A stretch of 64,000 nt of DNA from Liquorilactobacillus ghanensis DSM 18630 (GCF_001435235.1 NZ_AZGB01000015.1:129117-193116), one strand, 5' to 3'; shown: positions 8,377-17,512, numbered from the stretch's first letter. Numbers and translations are program-made. Notes: a model not told the origin generated them from the sequence alone.

Positions 8377-10698
8377 TTAGTGCTGATCTGTTGGGGGAGC
8401 TTCTAAATAAACCTTGCGTGGTTTACTGCCCTCAGCCGGTCCGACCATTCCCTTAGCTTCCAGTTCATCAACCAATCGTGCCGCCCGATTATAGCCGATT
8501 CGGAAACGTCGCTGCAGCATTGAAATACTGCAGGCTTGCTCATGGGTGATTAATTGCACTACTTGATCAAATAATTTATCTTCTGGCTGATCTTGTTCCG
8601 GTGTTTCAGCTTCATCATCGGTAACAATCAATTGATCATCATAATCTGCTGGTTGCTGTTGTTTAATAAAATCAACTACTTTAGCCACATCCTGGTCCGA
8701 AATAAACGCGCCTTGAACTCGTACTGGTTTATTCATTCCCATTGGTAAAAACAGCATATCACCGCGTCCAAGCAGTTTTTCAGCTCCGTTAGTATCAATA
8801 ATCGTTCGTGAATCCGTCCCACTGGAAACAGCAAATGCCATACGTGACGGAACATTAGCTTTGATCAATCCAGTGATAACATCAACCGATGGACGCTGGG
8901 TTGCCAAAATCATATGAATACCGGCCGCTCGTGCCATCTGTGCTAAACGGATAATAGCAGCTTCAACTTCATTAGAGGCCGCCATCATTAAGTCTGATAA
9001 TTCATCAACAACTATTACAACATACGGCATTAATGGCTCATGACTACCGGTTTCCTGATTTTGTCTTTGAACCATTTCATTATAGCCTTTAAGATTGCGT
9101 TGCCCAGTATTAGCAAACAATTCATAGCGGCGTTCCATTTCAGCTACTAATTTATTTAACGCTTTAGCAGCTTTGCGAGCATCGGTCACAACTGGTGTTA
9201 AAAGATGGGGAATCCCGTTATAAACACCTAACTCAACTTTTTTCGGATCGATCAGCATTAATTTAACCAAATCTGGACGGCAATTCATCAATAGACTGGT
9301 AATTATACAATTAATTGCGACCGATTTACCGCTACCGGTCGAACCGGCAATTAATAGATGAGGCATTTTTTGTAAGTCAGCTATTACAACTTTTCCAGAA
9401 ATATCACGTCCAAGCGGTACTTGCAGGGGATGATCAGCGTCAACTTCTTGTTCTTCAATAATACTGCGAAAAGAAATTGTTGAAACTTGCTGATTAGGAA
9501 CTTCAATTCCAACTAACGATTTACCTGGAATCGGAGCCTCAATTCGAATATCCTTAGCTGCTAATGCCAAAGCCAAATCATCGGTTAAATTAACAATTTT
9601 GCTAACTTTCACGCCGACTGCCGGATGCAATTCGTATTTTGTAACTGATGGTCCCAAAATTGCCCGTTTGATTTCAACATCAACTCCGAAGCTTTTAAAA
9701 GTTTGCTGCAACACCTGATTATTATGATCAATTTTTTTATATTCGGTACTTTGATCAGTAGGTTTAACTTGCTGTAATAATTCTTTAGGCGGTAACTGGT
9801 AATTATCAGCTACCGGATTATTTTGCGGTAATGATTTTACTGCTGCCGCTTTGTCAACTTTTTCAGCAGTCTTTTTTTTCAAATCCTGCTGCCAATCGCC
9901 AGTCTGAATCACCGGTTGAGATTTAACTGCTGGCGGCGCTGGTTGCTCAGCTGCTTCATGAGAAACTGGCACTTCGGTTGTGGATGGTGCTTTAGTTTGC
10001 TGTTTTAAAACAGTTTTTTGCTGTTTTTTTTGCCATGAATGTTCTATTTTCAACCACTGACGCCAAATGAACTGTCCTAAATTAACAAACAATGGTTTTA
10101 GATGTTTACCAAGCCAGCTGACAACTTTAACTAAATAATATAAGCTCAAATGCAATGTCTTGGGCAGCGAAATGCCGGTCAGGCAACAAATACCACCGAG
10201 CAGGAGTAAAATTGCGATTACATATGAACCGAACTGACCCGTTAAAAAATAACTGGCAGTGTACCATAAGCTGCCTAAAATTCCGCCTCCGACACTACTG
10301 CCAGCGCTTGCACTTGTTAAATCAGACCATAAATACTGCCAAGTTATTCCTAAAAAACGGGTATGCAAATTTAATCTGGCAAACAAAAAAGCTGTCAGCC
10401 ACAATGTTCCACCACTGTATAGCAGCAGTAAACTGACAATCACTTTAGCAGAAATCGGTGGCTCTTTACCCCGAGCCAATAAGTAAACACCGATTAACAA
10501 TAATAAAATTAAACCGGTAATTGCTAAGTCTCCAATTAATAATCGAAAAACATTCAAACAGACTATCCCTAAATATCCCGCCTGAAAAAGTCCAAGCAAA
10601 CTCCAGCCGATAAAAATAATTCCAATCAGCTGCGGGGAGAAAGCAAAATTCTTTCGACGTTTCTTTGCTGTAGAACGTCGTTTTCTCGAGTGTGCCAC
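8377..10698 (-). CDS. ftsK: DNA translocase FtsK/SpoIIIE
   Basis: 773 residues. Pumps chromosomal DNA through the closing septum. Four to five hydrophobic segments in residues 20-175 anchor it in the membrane. A Gln/Lys/Pro-rich linker follows (about 220-330), then the RecA-like motor with Walker A GSTGSGKS at 452-459 and Walker B around VIVVDELSDLM. The winged-helix gamma domain at about 710-770 (RRFRIGYNRAARLVDEL) reads the orienting sequences. The start is GTG at 10698 with AAAGGA upstream. It heads the ymfF-ymfH-ymfI group, as in Bacillus. Confidence 0.97.
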   Translation of the reverse strand: MAHSRKRRSTAKKRRKNFAFSPQLIGIIFIGWSLLGLFQAGYLGIVCLNVFRLLIGDLAITGLILLLLIGVYLLARGKEPPISAKVIVSLLLLYSGGTLWLTAFLFARLNLHTRFLGITWQYLWSDLTSASAGSSVGGGILGSLWYTASYFLTGQFGSYVIAILLLLGGICCLTGISLPKTLHLSLYYLVKVVSWLGKHLKPLFVNLGQFIWRQWLKIEHSWQKKQQKTVLKQQTKAPSTTEVPVSHEAAEQPAPPAVKSQPVIQTGDWQQDLKKKTAEKVDKAAAVKSLPQNNPVADNYQLPPKELLQQVKPTDQSTEYKKIDHNNQVLQQTFKSFGVDVEIKRAILGPSVTKYELHPAVGVKVSKIVNLTDDLALALAAKDIRIEAPIPGKSLVGIEVPNQQVSTISFRSIIEEQEVDADHPLQVPLGRDISGKVVIADLQKMPHLLIAGSTGSGKSVAINCIITSLLMNCRPDLVKLMLIDPKKVELGVYNGIPHLLTPVVTDARKAAKALNKLVAEMERRYELFANTGQRNLKGYNEMVQRQNQETGSHEPLMPYVVIVVDELSDLMMAASNEVEAAIIRLAQMARAAGIHMILATQRPSVDVITGLIKANVPSRMAFAVSSGTDSRTIIDTNGAEKLLGRGDMLFLPMGMNKPVRVQGAFISDQDVAKVVDFIKQQQPADYDDQLIVTDDEAETPEQDQPEDKLFDQVVQLITHEQACSISMLQRRFRIGYNRAARLVDELEAKGMVGPAEGSKPRKVYLEAPPTDQH

Positions 10699-10758
10699 AA
10701 TGAACTCTTCCTTTCTAAAAAAACAAGTAGTCTTTGATTATTTTAACATACTTAGCCC

Positions 10759-11274
10759 TTAGTCCTTCAATTTATCATGCGGATAATGATGACTCAATTC
10801 AAGTTCAGGAAAGCCCTGCTGCCGTAAAACTTCATAAATAATAATTGCCGCTGTATTTGACAAATTAAGCGCCCGAATATGCTGATCGTTTTGTGGGATT
10901 CTTAAACAATGTTCGTAAAATTTTCGCATAAAAGGTTCTGGTAACCCGGTTGTTTCCTTACCAAAAATAAAATAATAATCATGATCAGTTGCGCGATAAT
11001 CTGCCTGTGAATAAACCCGCTCGGCAAACTTAGAAATTAAAAAGAATTCATCTTTTTCATTAAGTGTTTTCATAAATGCCGGCAAGTTTTCATGATAATT
11101 AATTGTTACTTTATCCCAGTAATCTAAACCCGCTCTTTTTAAATACTTATCACTGGTTGAAAAGCCTAATGGTTCAATCAAATCTAAAATTGTATCCGTT
11201 CCCGCGCATGTTCGCGCAATGTTACCGGTATTAGCTGGCATTAACGGTTCAAAAAGTACAATATGATTGGTCAT
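10759..11274 (-). CDS. trmL: tRNA (cytidine/uridine-34 2'-O-)methyltransferase TrmL (CspR)
   Basis: 171-residue SPOUT methyltransferase, the usual short TrmL length. Motifs: NTGNIARTCAGT near the N-terminus, FGKETTGLPEPF in the middle, and the C-terminal knot segment around RALNLSNTAAIIIYE. Acts on the wobble nucleotide of tRNA-Leu isoacceptors in Escherichia coli. Older annotations call this family CspR or an rRNA methylase. ATG start with GAGGAG upstream. It has its own promoter and a leader ending in a terminator hairpin just before the gene (11309-11452), so expression may be controlled by termination. Confidence 0.95.
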   Translation of the reverse strand: MTNHIVLFEPLMPANTGNIARTCAGTDTILDLIEPLGFSTSDKYLKRAGLDYWDKVTINYHENLPAFMKTLNEKDEFFLISKFAERVYSQADYRATDHDYYFIFGKETTGLPEPFMRKFYEHCLRIPQNDQHIRALNLSNTAAIIIYEVLRQQGFPELELSHHYPHDKLKD

Positions 11275-11308
11275 GCAAAAATCTCCTCTAATTTATTAAA
11301 TTATGCAC

Positions 11309-11417
11309 AAAAAAAGCGTAACCATTCGGTGTGGGCACGGCGAACGGCTACGTTAAATGAAGTACAATCATTCAGCAACTAACGACTGTTCCGTTAATTA
11401 CTAACAACCGATTTCTT
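11309..11417 (-). ncRNA. Structured leader RNA ending in an intrinsic terminator, upstream of trmL
   Basis: A predicted transcript of about 109 nt between the rlmA stop and trmL. It ends in a 12-bp hairpin (arms 11352-11341 and 11328-11317, with two G-U pairs) whose pairing is perfect only on the minus strand, followed by seven U (11315-11309). Upstream, smaller hairpins can form (UAACG/CGUUA, AAUGA/UCAUU). With a good promoter in front and the trmL ribosome site only 35 bases behind, it fits an attenuator or a short RNA. It lacks the T-box core sequence. Rfam describes a '23S-methyl' motif upstream of methyltransferase genes in Lactobacillales. This could be a member, but I cannot test it here. 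Confidence 0.6.
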
Positions 11418-11423
11418 GATGAA

Positions 11424-11452
11424 ATTCTAACACCTATTTTTTTGTTTTTCAA
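11424..11452 (-). promoter_or_regulatory. Promoter of the trmL leader
   Basis: TTGAAA (11452-11447), a 17-base spacer, then TAGAAT (11429-11424) on the minus strand, just behind the rlmA stop codon. Confidence 0.65.
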
Positions 11453-11477
11453 GGTTTTTTCACAAAAAAGTTTTGTT

Positions 11478-12332
11478 TTATTCAATTTTAGCAGCTAAAA
11501 CAACAACATCAACTGTTATCTCTTGCAAAAAGAGCCGTTGAACTTCAGCCAATCTTTCTTTAGTTACTCCCCATTGCAGTGGTGTCATTTTTAATAACTG
11601 CTGAAAACTTGCCTGGTTCAACTGAAATTTATAAGTTAATGGGATTGCTTGAGCATTTGGATAATGTTCAAAAAACAGCTGCTTAACTTTTTGATTGCTA
11701 TAACTGTAATTTTGCGAATCCTTAGAATAAAACATATGCCGTAGTTCAGTTAAATATAATTGATTAGGAATTACTTTTAATAATAAACCTCCCGGTGCCA
11801 AAACTCGTTCAAATTCTTGATAAGCGGAAGGTGTAAAAATATCACAAAGTACATCAAAACTTCCGGCTTGAAAAGGTAGATTTGCTAAATCAGCCTCACA
11901 AAAAAAGGCTGAAAAATCAAACTGAGTTGCCAAATTTAATGCAACTTTCGTCAAATCAAAACCAACCAATGTATCATCGTATTTTCTTGCGGCTGCAAAA
12001 TAAGCCAGAGCTGAGCCTTCACCACAACCGGCATCCAAAATTTTGACAGGCTTTGTGGGCATTAAGTCTACTAACTTGGCAAAAATCGGTCTAAATAAAC
12101 CGGCCTGCAAAATTTGGCGGCGTGCTTGCCAAAGATCATGGTTATCGTAATTAGTTTGATAACCATGCTTTAGCAAATAAAGTGTTCCTTTTTTTGACAA
12201 ATCAAAACAATGTTGCTGCTGGCAGACTAGACTATTACCTTTTGGCTGATTAAAGGCTGTTCCACAGTAAGGGCAGCGAAAAAGTAGGTAATTTGTTTGC
12301 AACCAAGCAGCTGCCTTATTAATTTTTTTCAT
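11478..12332 (-). CDS. rlmA: 23S rRNA (guanine-N1)-methyltransferase RlmA family
   Basis: 284 residues. The N-terminal zinc knuckle uses C20, C23, C37 and H41/C42. It is followed by NYDNHDLWQARRQIL, a signature segment of RlmA/TlrB enzymes, and a Rossmann SAM-binding fold with ILDAGCGEGSAL near residue 95. The family methylates N1 of G745 or G748 in 23S rRNA helix 35. Gram-positive members usually act on G748 (RlmA-II), which is my inference here. It begins 11 bases after the stop of the YbaK-like gene and is probably co-transcribed with it. Confidence 0.93.
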   Translation of the reverse strand: MKKINKAAAWLQTNYLLFRCPYCGTAFNQPKGNSLVCQQQHCFDLSKKGTLYLLKHGYQTNYDNHDLWQARRQILQAGLFRPIFAKLVDLMPTKPVKILDAGCGEGSALAYFAAARKYDDTLVGFDLTKVALNLATQFDFSAFFCEADLANLPFQAGSFDVLCDIFTPSAYQEFERVLAPGGLLLKVIPNQLYLTELRHMFYSKDSQNYSYSNQKVKQLFFEHYPNAQAIPLTYKFQLNQASFQQLLKMTPLQWGVTKERLAEVQRLFLQEITVDVVVLAAKIE

Positions 12333-12343
12333 AATTTATGTCC

Positions 12344-12844
12344 TTATTTTTGTACTTTTAAATATTTTCCTTTGACTAACTTTACCAATTCTTTCTGATT
12401 TACGCGAACTGAACGACCAACTTTTCCTGCTGAAACTGAAACTTCTGGAAAATCCTTAATTCGTTCATCAAAATAAATTGGGAATCCCTGTTTAAAACTA
12501 ATTCCAATTGGCGTATTTGCACCATGAACATAGCCGGTTATCTGAACTAGTTTCTTATTATCTGCTAAATGGACTTGTTTTTTGCCCAACTCAGCTGCGA
12601 CGATTTTCAAATCAATTTCATATTCAAGCGGTAAGCAAATAACTAAATAATCACGACCTGAACCATTTGCTTGTAAAACAATCGTTTTTAAAATGCTTTT
12701 AGCCGGTATGCCCTCAGCTTCAGCTTGAGCTAACGCTGATTCTCCTAATTTAAGCCAATCAAAATCAGTTTCTTGGTAATCAACTCCGTGCTGATCCAGA
12801 ATCCGTTCTTCATTTGTTTTTTTGATTTTCTTTTTCTTTGCCAT
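12344..12844 (-). CDS. ybaK: YbaK/EbsC-family aminoacyl-tRNA deacylase (Cys-tRNA(Pro) type)
   Basis: 166 residues from the ATG at 12844, which has AAAGGA nine bases upstream. The longer frame to 12949 has no ribosome site. A basic N-terminal stretch (KKKKIKK) leads into the YbaK fold. The family hydrolyses Cys mischarged on tRNA-Pro. The conserved lysine expected in KSILKT(I/L) and the glycine-rich segment GYVHGANTPIG are present. It is upstream of rlmA with a short gap and divergent from guaC. Confidence 0.9.
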   Translation of the reverse strand: MAKKKKIKKTNEERILDQHGVDYQETDFDWLKLGESALAQAEAEGIPAKSILKTIVLQANGSGRDYLVICLPLEYEIDLKIVAAELGKKQVHLADNKKLVQITGYVHGANTPIGISFKQGFPIYFDERIKDFPEVSVSAGKVGRSVRVNQKELVKLVKGKYLKVQK

Positions 12845-12968
12845 GAAAAAAATCCTTTCATCAAAATTATTCCTATTCATTATAGCGTTAAAACTTCCAT
12901 TCGTCATACAACATTCAAGATCTTTTCCACTAAAAGCGAATGTTTCCAAGCAATTACAGTTAATTCAT

Positions 12969-12997
12969 TTGACTTTTATCACATAATGAAGTAAATT
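12969..12997 (+). promoter_or_regulatory. Promoter of guaC
   Basis: TTGACT (12969-12974), a 17-base spacer, and TAAATT (12992-12997), about 70 bases before the chosen guaC start. Confidence 0.6.
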
Positions 12998-13069
12998 ATA
13001 CGGTGTTTGTGGATGAAAAAGCTTAATCAACGAAAATATATTTCATTAATAAGAATGTGGGGTAACGCT

Positions 13070-14041
13070 ATGCAAGCTTTTGATTATGAAGACATTCAAC
13101 TTGTTCCTAATAAATGTATTGTAAAAAGTCGTTCTGAAATAGACACTAAAATTAAATTTGGCCCAATGATCTTTAAAATTCCAGTAGTTCCAGCAAATAT
13201 GCAAACCATTATTGATGAACCATTAGCAATTTGGCTCGCAAAAAATGATTATTTTTATATTATGCATCGTTTTAATGAGGATGAACGGCTACCGTTCGTT
13301 AAAAAAATGCATCAACGCGGTTTATTTGCTTCGATCTCTGTTGGGGTTAAACCAAAAGAATACGAATTGATTAATGAATTAGCTGCCGCCCATCTAGTTC
13401 CTGAGTATATTACTATTGATATCGCTCATGGCCATGCTGATACGGTAATCGACATGATTCATCATATTAAAAAAAGACTGCCGGGTGTTTTCGTCATTGC
13501 TGGTAATGTCGGAACTCCTGAAGGCGTACGTGAATTAGAAAACGCCGGAGCAGATGCTACTAAAGTTGGAATTGGTCCCGGAAAAGCTTGTATCACCAAA
13601 CTCAAAACTGGTTTTGGTACCGGTGGCTGGCAATTAGCTGCTGTCCGACTTTGCAGCAAAGCTGCCAGCAAACCAATTATTGCCGATGGTGGAATTCGTT
13701 ATAATGGTGATATTGCAAAATCTGTCCGGTTTGGTGCTTCAATGTGTATGATCGGCTCTTTATTTGCGGGTCACGAAGAAAGTCCCGGAGAAGTTATTTC
13801 CAAGAACGGTAAAAAATATAAAACTTACTACGGTTCCGCTTCACAATACCAAAAGGGACAGTACAAAAATGTTGAAGGCAAAAAACTGCTTGTTCCCTAT
13901 CGCGGACATATTGCTGATACTTTACACGAAATGCAAGAAGATCTCCAATCCGCGATTTCTTACGCTGGTGGGCGTGAATTAGCCGCTTTGCGAAAAGTTG
14001 ACTATGTAATTGTTAAAAATTCTATTTTTAACGGTGATTAA
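13070..14041 (+). CDS. guaC: GMP reductase
   Basis: Converts GMP to IMP with NADPH and ammonia release, returning guanine nucleotides to the purine pool. 323 residues from the ATG at 13070, supported by GGGG eight bases upstream. An upstream ATG at 13007 would add an unconserved tail. IMPDH/GMPR barrel with the catalytic cysteine loop GPGKACITK and the flanking GFGTGGWQ, plus phosphate-binding IADGGIR and MIGSLFAG. The short type without CBS domains, as in other Firmicutes (GuaC2). The original terminator is probably the hairpin at 15960-15998, now separated by a group II intron in the opposite orientation. Confidence 0.96.
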   Translation: MQAFDYEDIQLVPNKCIVKSRSEIDTKIKFGPMIFKIPVVPANMQTIIDEPLAIWLAKNDYFYIMHRFNEDERLPFVKKMHQRGLFASISVGVKPKEYELINELAAAHLVPEYITIDIAHGHADTVIDMIHHIKKRLPGVFVIAGNVGTPEGVRELENAGADATKVGIGPGKACITKLKTGFGTGGWQLAAVRLCSKAASKPIIADGGIRYNGDIAKSVRFGASMCMIGSLFAGHEESPGEVISKNGKKYKTYYGSASQYQKGQYKNVEGKKLLVPYRGHIADTLHEMQEDLQSAISYAGGRELAALRKVDYVIVKNSIFNGD

Positions 14042-14055
14042 TTAGTTTTAAATTA

Positions 14056-15956
14056 ATCGAGTAGGAGGCGGGTCTCCCCGCCGACCTCTCACACCACCGT
14101 ACGTACGGTTCCGTATACGGCGGTTCAATAACTTAAGCACTCTGGATTTGCTGGAGAGTTTTGGACATATTCATCAGTCCAAGACCCTCCAGCTTTTCAT
14201 TCGTTAAGGTGTATTTCAATACGCCCGTGTGGGCTGTATACCAAGGCCCTTTACGTGTATTTGCGTAAATATGAGCCTCTCTTACTGGTTCACCTAGTTG
14301 TTTCAGCCGCTTAATTCGGGTTTTAATTTTCTTCCATGATTTCCAAATGGACTGACGAATACGCGAACGTAACCACTGGTCTAACCGTTTGATGAAAGCT
14401 TGGAGCTTGCCAAAGCCATAATATTGCAACCAGCCGCGCATTTTCTGCCAAATTTCTCTGAACATCCGTTCAAGAGAAATCCCACGATTGCGTTTGGTGA
14501 TTTGCTTTAGAGCCTGTTTAATTCTTTGCTTAGACGTTTTGGCGGGACGGGCATATGCACCATTCCGATTGACACTTAGCGAGAAACCCAGAAACTTTAA
14601 TTTCAAGGGTGAGCCAACTTGCGTTTTCTCCCGATTAACAGTTAGTTTCAAGTCACGTTCTAGAAAACGGTTAACAGAGGCGAGAACTCGTTGGCCCGCA
14701 CGTTTACTTTTAACATAAATATTACAGTCATCAGCGTAACGCACGAATTTGTGGCCTCGACTAGTGAGTAATTTGTCGAGTTCGTTAAGATAAATGTTAG
14801 CTAGCAATGGAGACAAGGGTCCTCCTTGCGGTGTCCCTTTGATTTCAGGTTCGAAGACATGACCATTCATGACCCCACTAGTCAAGAACCGACGAATTAG
14901 CTTCAATAACCATGGGTCCTGAACATACTGACTAACAAATTTCATCATTAAATCATGGGTGACTGTATCGAAGTAAGCCTTTAAATCAAGATCAACCACA
15001 CAGTGATAGCCTTGATTATAAAGGTCAATCACTTGCCGAATGGCATCATGCGCACTTCGATGCGGTCGAAAACCAAAGCTACTATCTGAAAACACTTGCT
15101 CAAAAATGGGTGTTAGAACCTGAGCTACAGCTTGCTGGATCAGACGATCTACGACTGTGGGAATACCAAGCTTTCGCTTACCACCATTGGGTTTGGGAAT
15201 TTCAACTCGTTTTACTGGCATGGGACGATAAGTCCCATTTGCCAATGAATCAAGTAATTTCTGCCGATGTGCTTTCAGATATGGTAATAGGTCATCGACG
15301 GACATACCATCGAGACCTGCGACACCCTTGTTGCGTTTGACCCGTAAGTAAGCCTGATTGAGGTTATTACGGTCCAATACTCGGGCTTGAAACTTTGTGC
15401 CACTCATCGTTGTTTGTTCACCAGAAATGGTGCTACGCGCCCCGGTTTGCTTTGAGTCTTCTGGACTTATCCTCCACCGGCGGTCAGTTTGTTGTTCTGT
15501 TTTCTGCGATTTTCGCACAATTTCCACCTCTTCAAATCAATATGAGTTATTATTGTTCAGTCCTTCGTGGCACTGTGTGCCACTACTATGACTTCGGCTG
15601 ACTTCTGCTTGATTCAACCAGCTATCACTGGCCAGCTTGTTTCCGCAAAACTTTTCGCTCTGCTGGTAGAGACATATCAAACAGATCTCCCCGGGTAAGG
15701 ATGAATGCTTTCCTGCCATGCAACTGTTGGCTTTACTGGAGTTCGCTCTGAGTAGTATCGGACTTTGATTCGTCTAGCAATCTTATCCAGCTCGTCCAGC
15801 CTTATAGCCACTTCTTGTACATCAGTTCAGCAGTTTGCCTAGGACTTCCTTCGGATTCCATCTCACGGTGGACACCCTTGTCTTTGGCTCGTGATTCCGA
15901 CTACTACGGCCCACAGCGGACTTTCACCACCTAGTATTCGTCCATGCCGGGCGCAC
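14056..15956 (-). mobile_element. Group II intron, class C-like, apparently intact
   Basis: 1.9-kb retroelement on the minus strand. The 5' end starts GTGCGCCCGGCATGG at 15956. Domain V is visible at about 14126-14093: CCGUAU/GUACGG lower stem, two-base AC bulge, three-base-pair upper stem closed by GAAC, and a CGC rather than AGC triad, as reported for class C. Domain VI (about 14091-14056) has a GGCGGG/CCCGCC stem and a bulged A seven bases before the 3' end at ATCGAG (14056-14061). The insertion point is three bases after the U-run of the minus-strand terminator at 15960-15998, the target rule of class C introns. The second copy at 54866-55664 confirms both ends. Confidence 0.9.
14133..15518 (-). 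CDS. ltrA: Group II intron reverse transcriptase/maturase
   Basis: About 461 residues from GTG at 15518, which has GAGGTGG five bases upstream; an in-frame GTG at 15527 is too close to that site. It has the reverse transcriptase fingers-palm with GLDGMSV, RKLGIPTVVDRLIQQA, SFGFRP, the PQGGPLSPLLANI segment and the catalytic FVRYADD box, followed by a basic thumb/maturase (domain X) region. I see no HNH endonuclease domain, as expected for class C-type proteins, which use single-stranded or replicating DNA targets. The reading frame is intact, so the element could still be mobile. Confidence 0.95.
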   Translation of the reverse strand: MRKSQKTEQQTDRRWRISPEDSKQTGARSTISGEQTTMSGTKFQARVLDRNNLNQAYLRVKRNKGVAGLDGMSVDDLLPYLKAHRQKLLDSLANGTYRPMPVKRVEIPKPNGGKRKLGIPTVVDRLIQQAVAQVLTPIFEQVFSDSSFGFRPHRSAHDAIRQVIDLYNQGYHCVVDLDLKAYFDTVTHDLMMKFVSQYVQDPWLLKLIRRFLTSGVMNGHVFEPEIKGTPQGGPLSPLLANIYLNELDKLLTSRGHKFVRYADDCNIYVKSKRAGQRVLASVNRFLERDLKLTVNREKTQVGSPLKLKFLGFSLSVNRNGAYARPAKTSKQRIKQALKQITKRNRGISLERMFREIWQKMRGWLQYYGFGKLQAFIKRLDQWLRSRIRQSIWKSWKKIKTRIKRLKQLGEPVREAHIYANTRKGPWYTAHTGVLKYTLTNEKLEGLGLMNMSKTLQQIQSA

Positions 15957-15959
15957 CAG

Positions 15960-15998
15960 AAAAAAGCTGATGATAAAAATTCTATCACCAGCTTTTTT
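15960..15998. terminator. Bidirectional terminator, target of the group II intron
   Basis: 11-bp stem (15965-15975 with 15983-15993, one G-U on the minus strand) with a U-run on both strands. On the minus strand it ends the PTS IIA-like gene. On the plus strand it would have ended guaC before the intron landed between them. The intron 5' end is three bases beyond the minus-strand U-run. Confidence 0.85.
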
Positions 15999-16354
15999 CA
16001 TTCGTAACAAATAACACTGCCTACATGCACTTTAGGAACAGTGTATGGTTTTAAATAGATTCCATTATGCTGTGGTCGTACAGGAACTTCTTCGAAAAAG
16101 AGGGTCGCATGACCAATCATTTCCATATTATCAGCTACTAATGAGCCAACATGCTCCACTTTATAAACTTGATCATCAATTTTCACTTGACCGCCAACTT
16201 TAAGTGAAAAGCGCTGTTCATTGGGAGAAATGAAGCGTTGAACGACTGAAACATGTCTCAGTTGGACCGAGGCTGTTTCATCAAACAAAATCAAAAGCGG
16301 ATCATCAGCCGAAATAGCTTCCGGTCCAATTTCAACAATTTTTGCTTTTAACAT
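15998..16354 (-). CDS. Orphan PTS glucitol/sorbitol IIA-like protein, phospho-histidine apparently lost
   Basis: 118 residues from the ATG at 16354 (GGAG nine bases upstream; the longer GTG start has no site). The whole length matches the IIA-Gut family: VGSLVADNMEMIGHATLFF aligns with the E. coli SrlB segment VGSVAEDNLRELGH, and the ending HVGSVICYE matches. In SrlB the phosphorylated His lies in the segment CFIHCHG. By my alignment the same place here reads VVQRFIS, with Gln instead of His. No IIB or IIC gut genes are nearby. It is therefore probably not a working phosphocarrier. Its present role is unknown. Confidence 0.8.
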   Translation of the reverse strand: MLKAKIVEIGPEAISADDPLLILFDETASVQLRHVSVVQRFISPNEQRFSLKVGGQVKIDDQVYKVEHVGSLVADNMEMIGHATLFFEEVPVRPQHNGIYLKPYTVPKVHVGSVICYE

Positions 16355-16460
16355 TGCAACAAACTCCTTTTTTGGTTTTAACACAGTTTTATTGTAACAT
16401 ATGGTCAGCTTAATCTAAATCGGTTACAATAAAGTTAGTTAAAATGGAGGTAACTTTTAT

Positions 16461-17486
16461 ATGACAGAAAAAATTTTGTTTGGAACTTATACCAAAAAAG
16501 CTTCCCAAGGAATTTATCAAGCTGAACTTAACCTTGAAACTCAAAGCTGCTCACAACCAACATTGCTGTATCCTCTAAGCAACCCAACTTATTTGGACTT
16601 CAATCATTACCAGCAACTGTTTGCTGTTGCCAAAGCAGGACAGCAAGGTGGAATTGCCCAAATCGATCTAACTGCTGAGCCAACTAAAATCACTGAACAA
16701 TTAGTTGCTCCCGGCTCTGCCCCATGCTATGTCGGAATTGATAACCAACGTGATCTTGTCTTTTCTGCTAACTATCACACTGCCGTTGTCAGAGTTTATC
16801 AAGCTCATGCTCATGAACCGTTTGAATTACTATCTGAAAAGAAATTCAGTGGTCATGGTCCACGCCCTGAACAAGAAGCATCACATATTCATTATGCTGA
16901 TCTAACTCCTGATCGCCGATTGGCTGTTTGTGATTTGGGCGCTGATCGAGTTTACACTTTTAAAGTTGCTGCTGATGGCTCTTTAATTGATCAGCAAATT
17001 TTTGAAACTGAAGCTGGGTTTGCACCCCGCCACCTAGTCTTTCATCCCAATGGCAAATTTGCCTTTTTAGTGGGAGAACTAAGCAGTCAAGTTGCTGTTT
17101 TAAAATATAGTGCTGCAACTGGAACTTTTACTCAAACCCAACAACTGTCTACTATTCCTGAAGATTGGACCACACACAACGGAACTGCTGCCGTTAAAAT
17201 TTCAACAGACGGCAAGTTTGTCTACGTTTCCAATCGCGGACATGATTCTTTAGCCGTCTTTGCTTGGAACGATCAGCAATTGCAGTTGGTTCAAAGAATC
17301 ACTGTTGCTGGCAGTTTCCCACGTGATTTTGCAATTGATCCTACCGGTAAATTCTTATTAGTTGCTAATCAAGAAAGCGACAATGCTACTTTATTCAGCC
17401 GTTCTTTGACAAGTGGCAAATTGACTTGTTTGCAAAAAGATATTGTTTTACCTGAAGGCGTTTGTGTTAAATTCCTTCCAGAATAA
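16461..17486 (+). CDS. pgl: 6-phosphogluconolactonase (YkgB/Pgl beta-propeller type)
   Basis: 341-residue lactonase of the seven-bladed beta-propeller family. Opens the lactone ring of 6-phosphogluconolactone in the oxidative pentose-phosphate route. Family features: N-terminal FGTYTK, repeated blades with D-x-x-G-K-F-(A/V)-(F/Y/L)-V motifs (HPNGKFAFLVGE, STDGKFVYVSNRG, DPTGKFLLVANQ). Ribosome site GGAGG ten bases before the ATG. Divergent from the PTS IIA-like gene. A shared terminator separates it from aroK. Confidence 0.9.
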   Translation: MTEKILFGTYTKKASQGIYQAELNLETQSCSQPTLLYPLSNPTYLDFNHYQQLFAVAKAGQQGGIAQIDLTAEPTKITEQLVAPGSAPCYVGIDNQRDLVFSANYHTAVVRVYQAHAHEPFELLSEKKFSGHGPRPEQEASHIHYADLTPDRRLAVCDLGADRVYTFKVAADGSLIDQQIFETEAGFAPRHLVFHPNGKFAFLVGELSSQVAVLKYSAATGTFTQTQQLSTIPEDWTTHNGTAAVKISTDGKFVYVSNRGHDSLAVFAWNDQQLQLVQRITVAGSFPRDFAIDPTGKFLLVANQESDNATLFSRSLTSGKLTCLQKDIVLPEGVCVKFLPE

Positions 17487-17512
17487 GCATAATTTCCCTT
17501 AAATATCAAAAA

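Noticed and set aside
10155-10486. Plus-strand open frames of 75-93 codons inside ftsK
   Set aside because: They are antisense to a well-conserved gene, without ribosome sites or homology.
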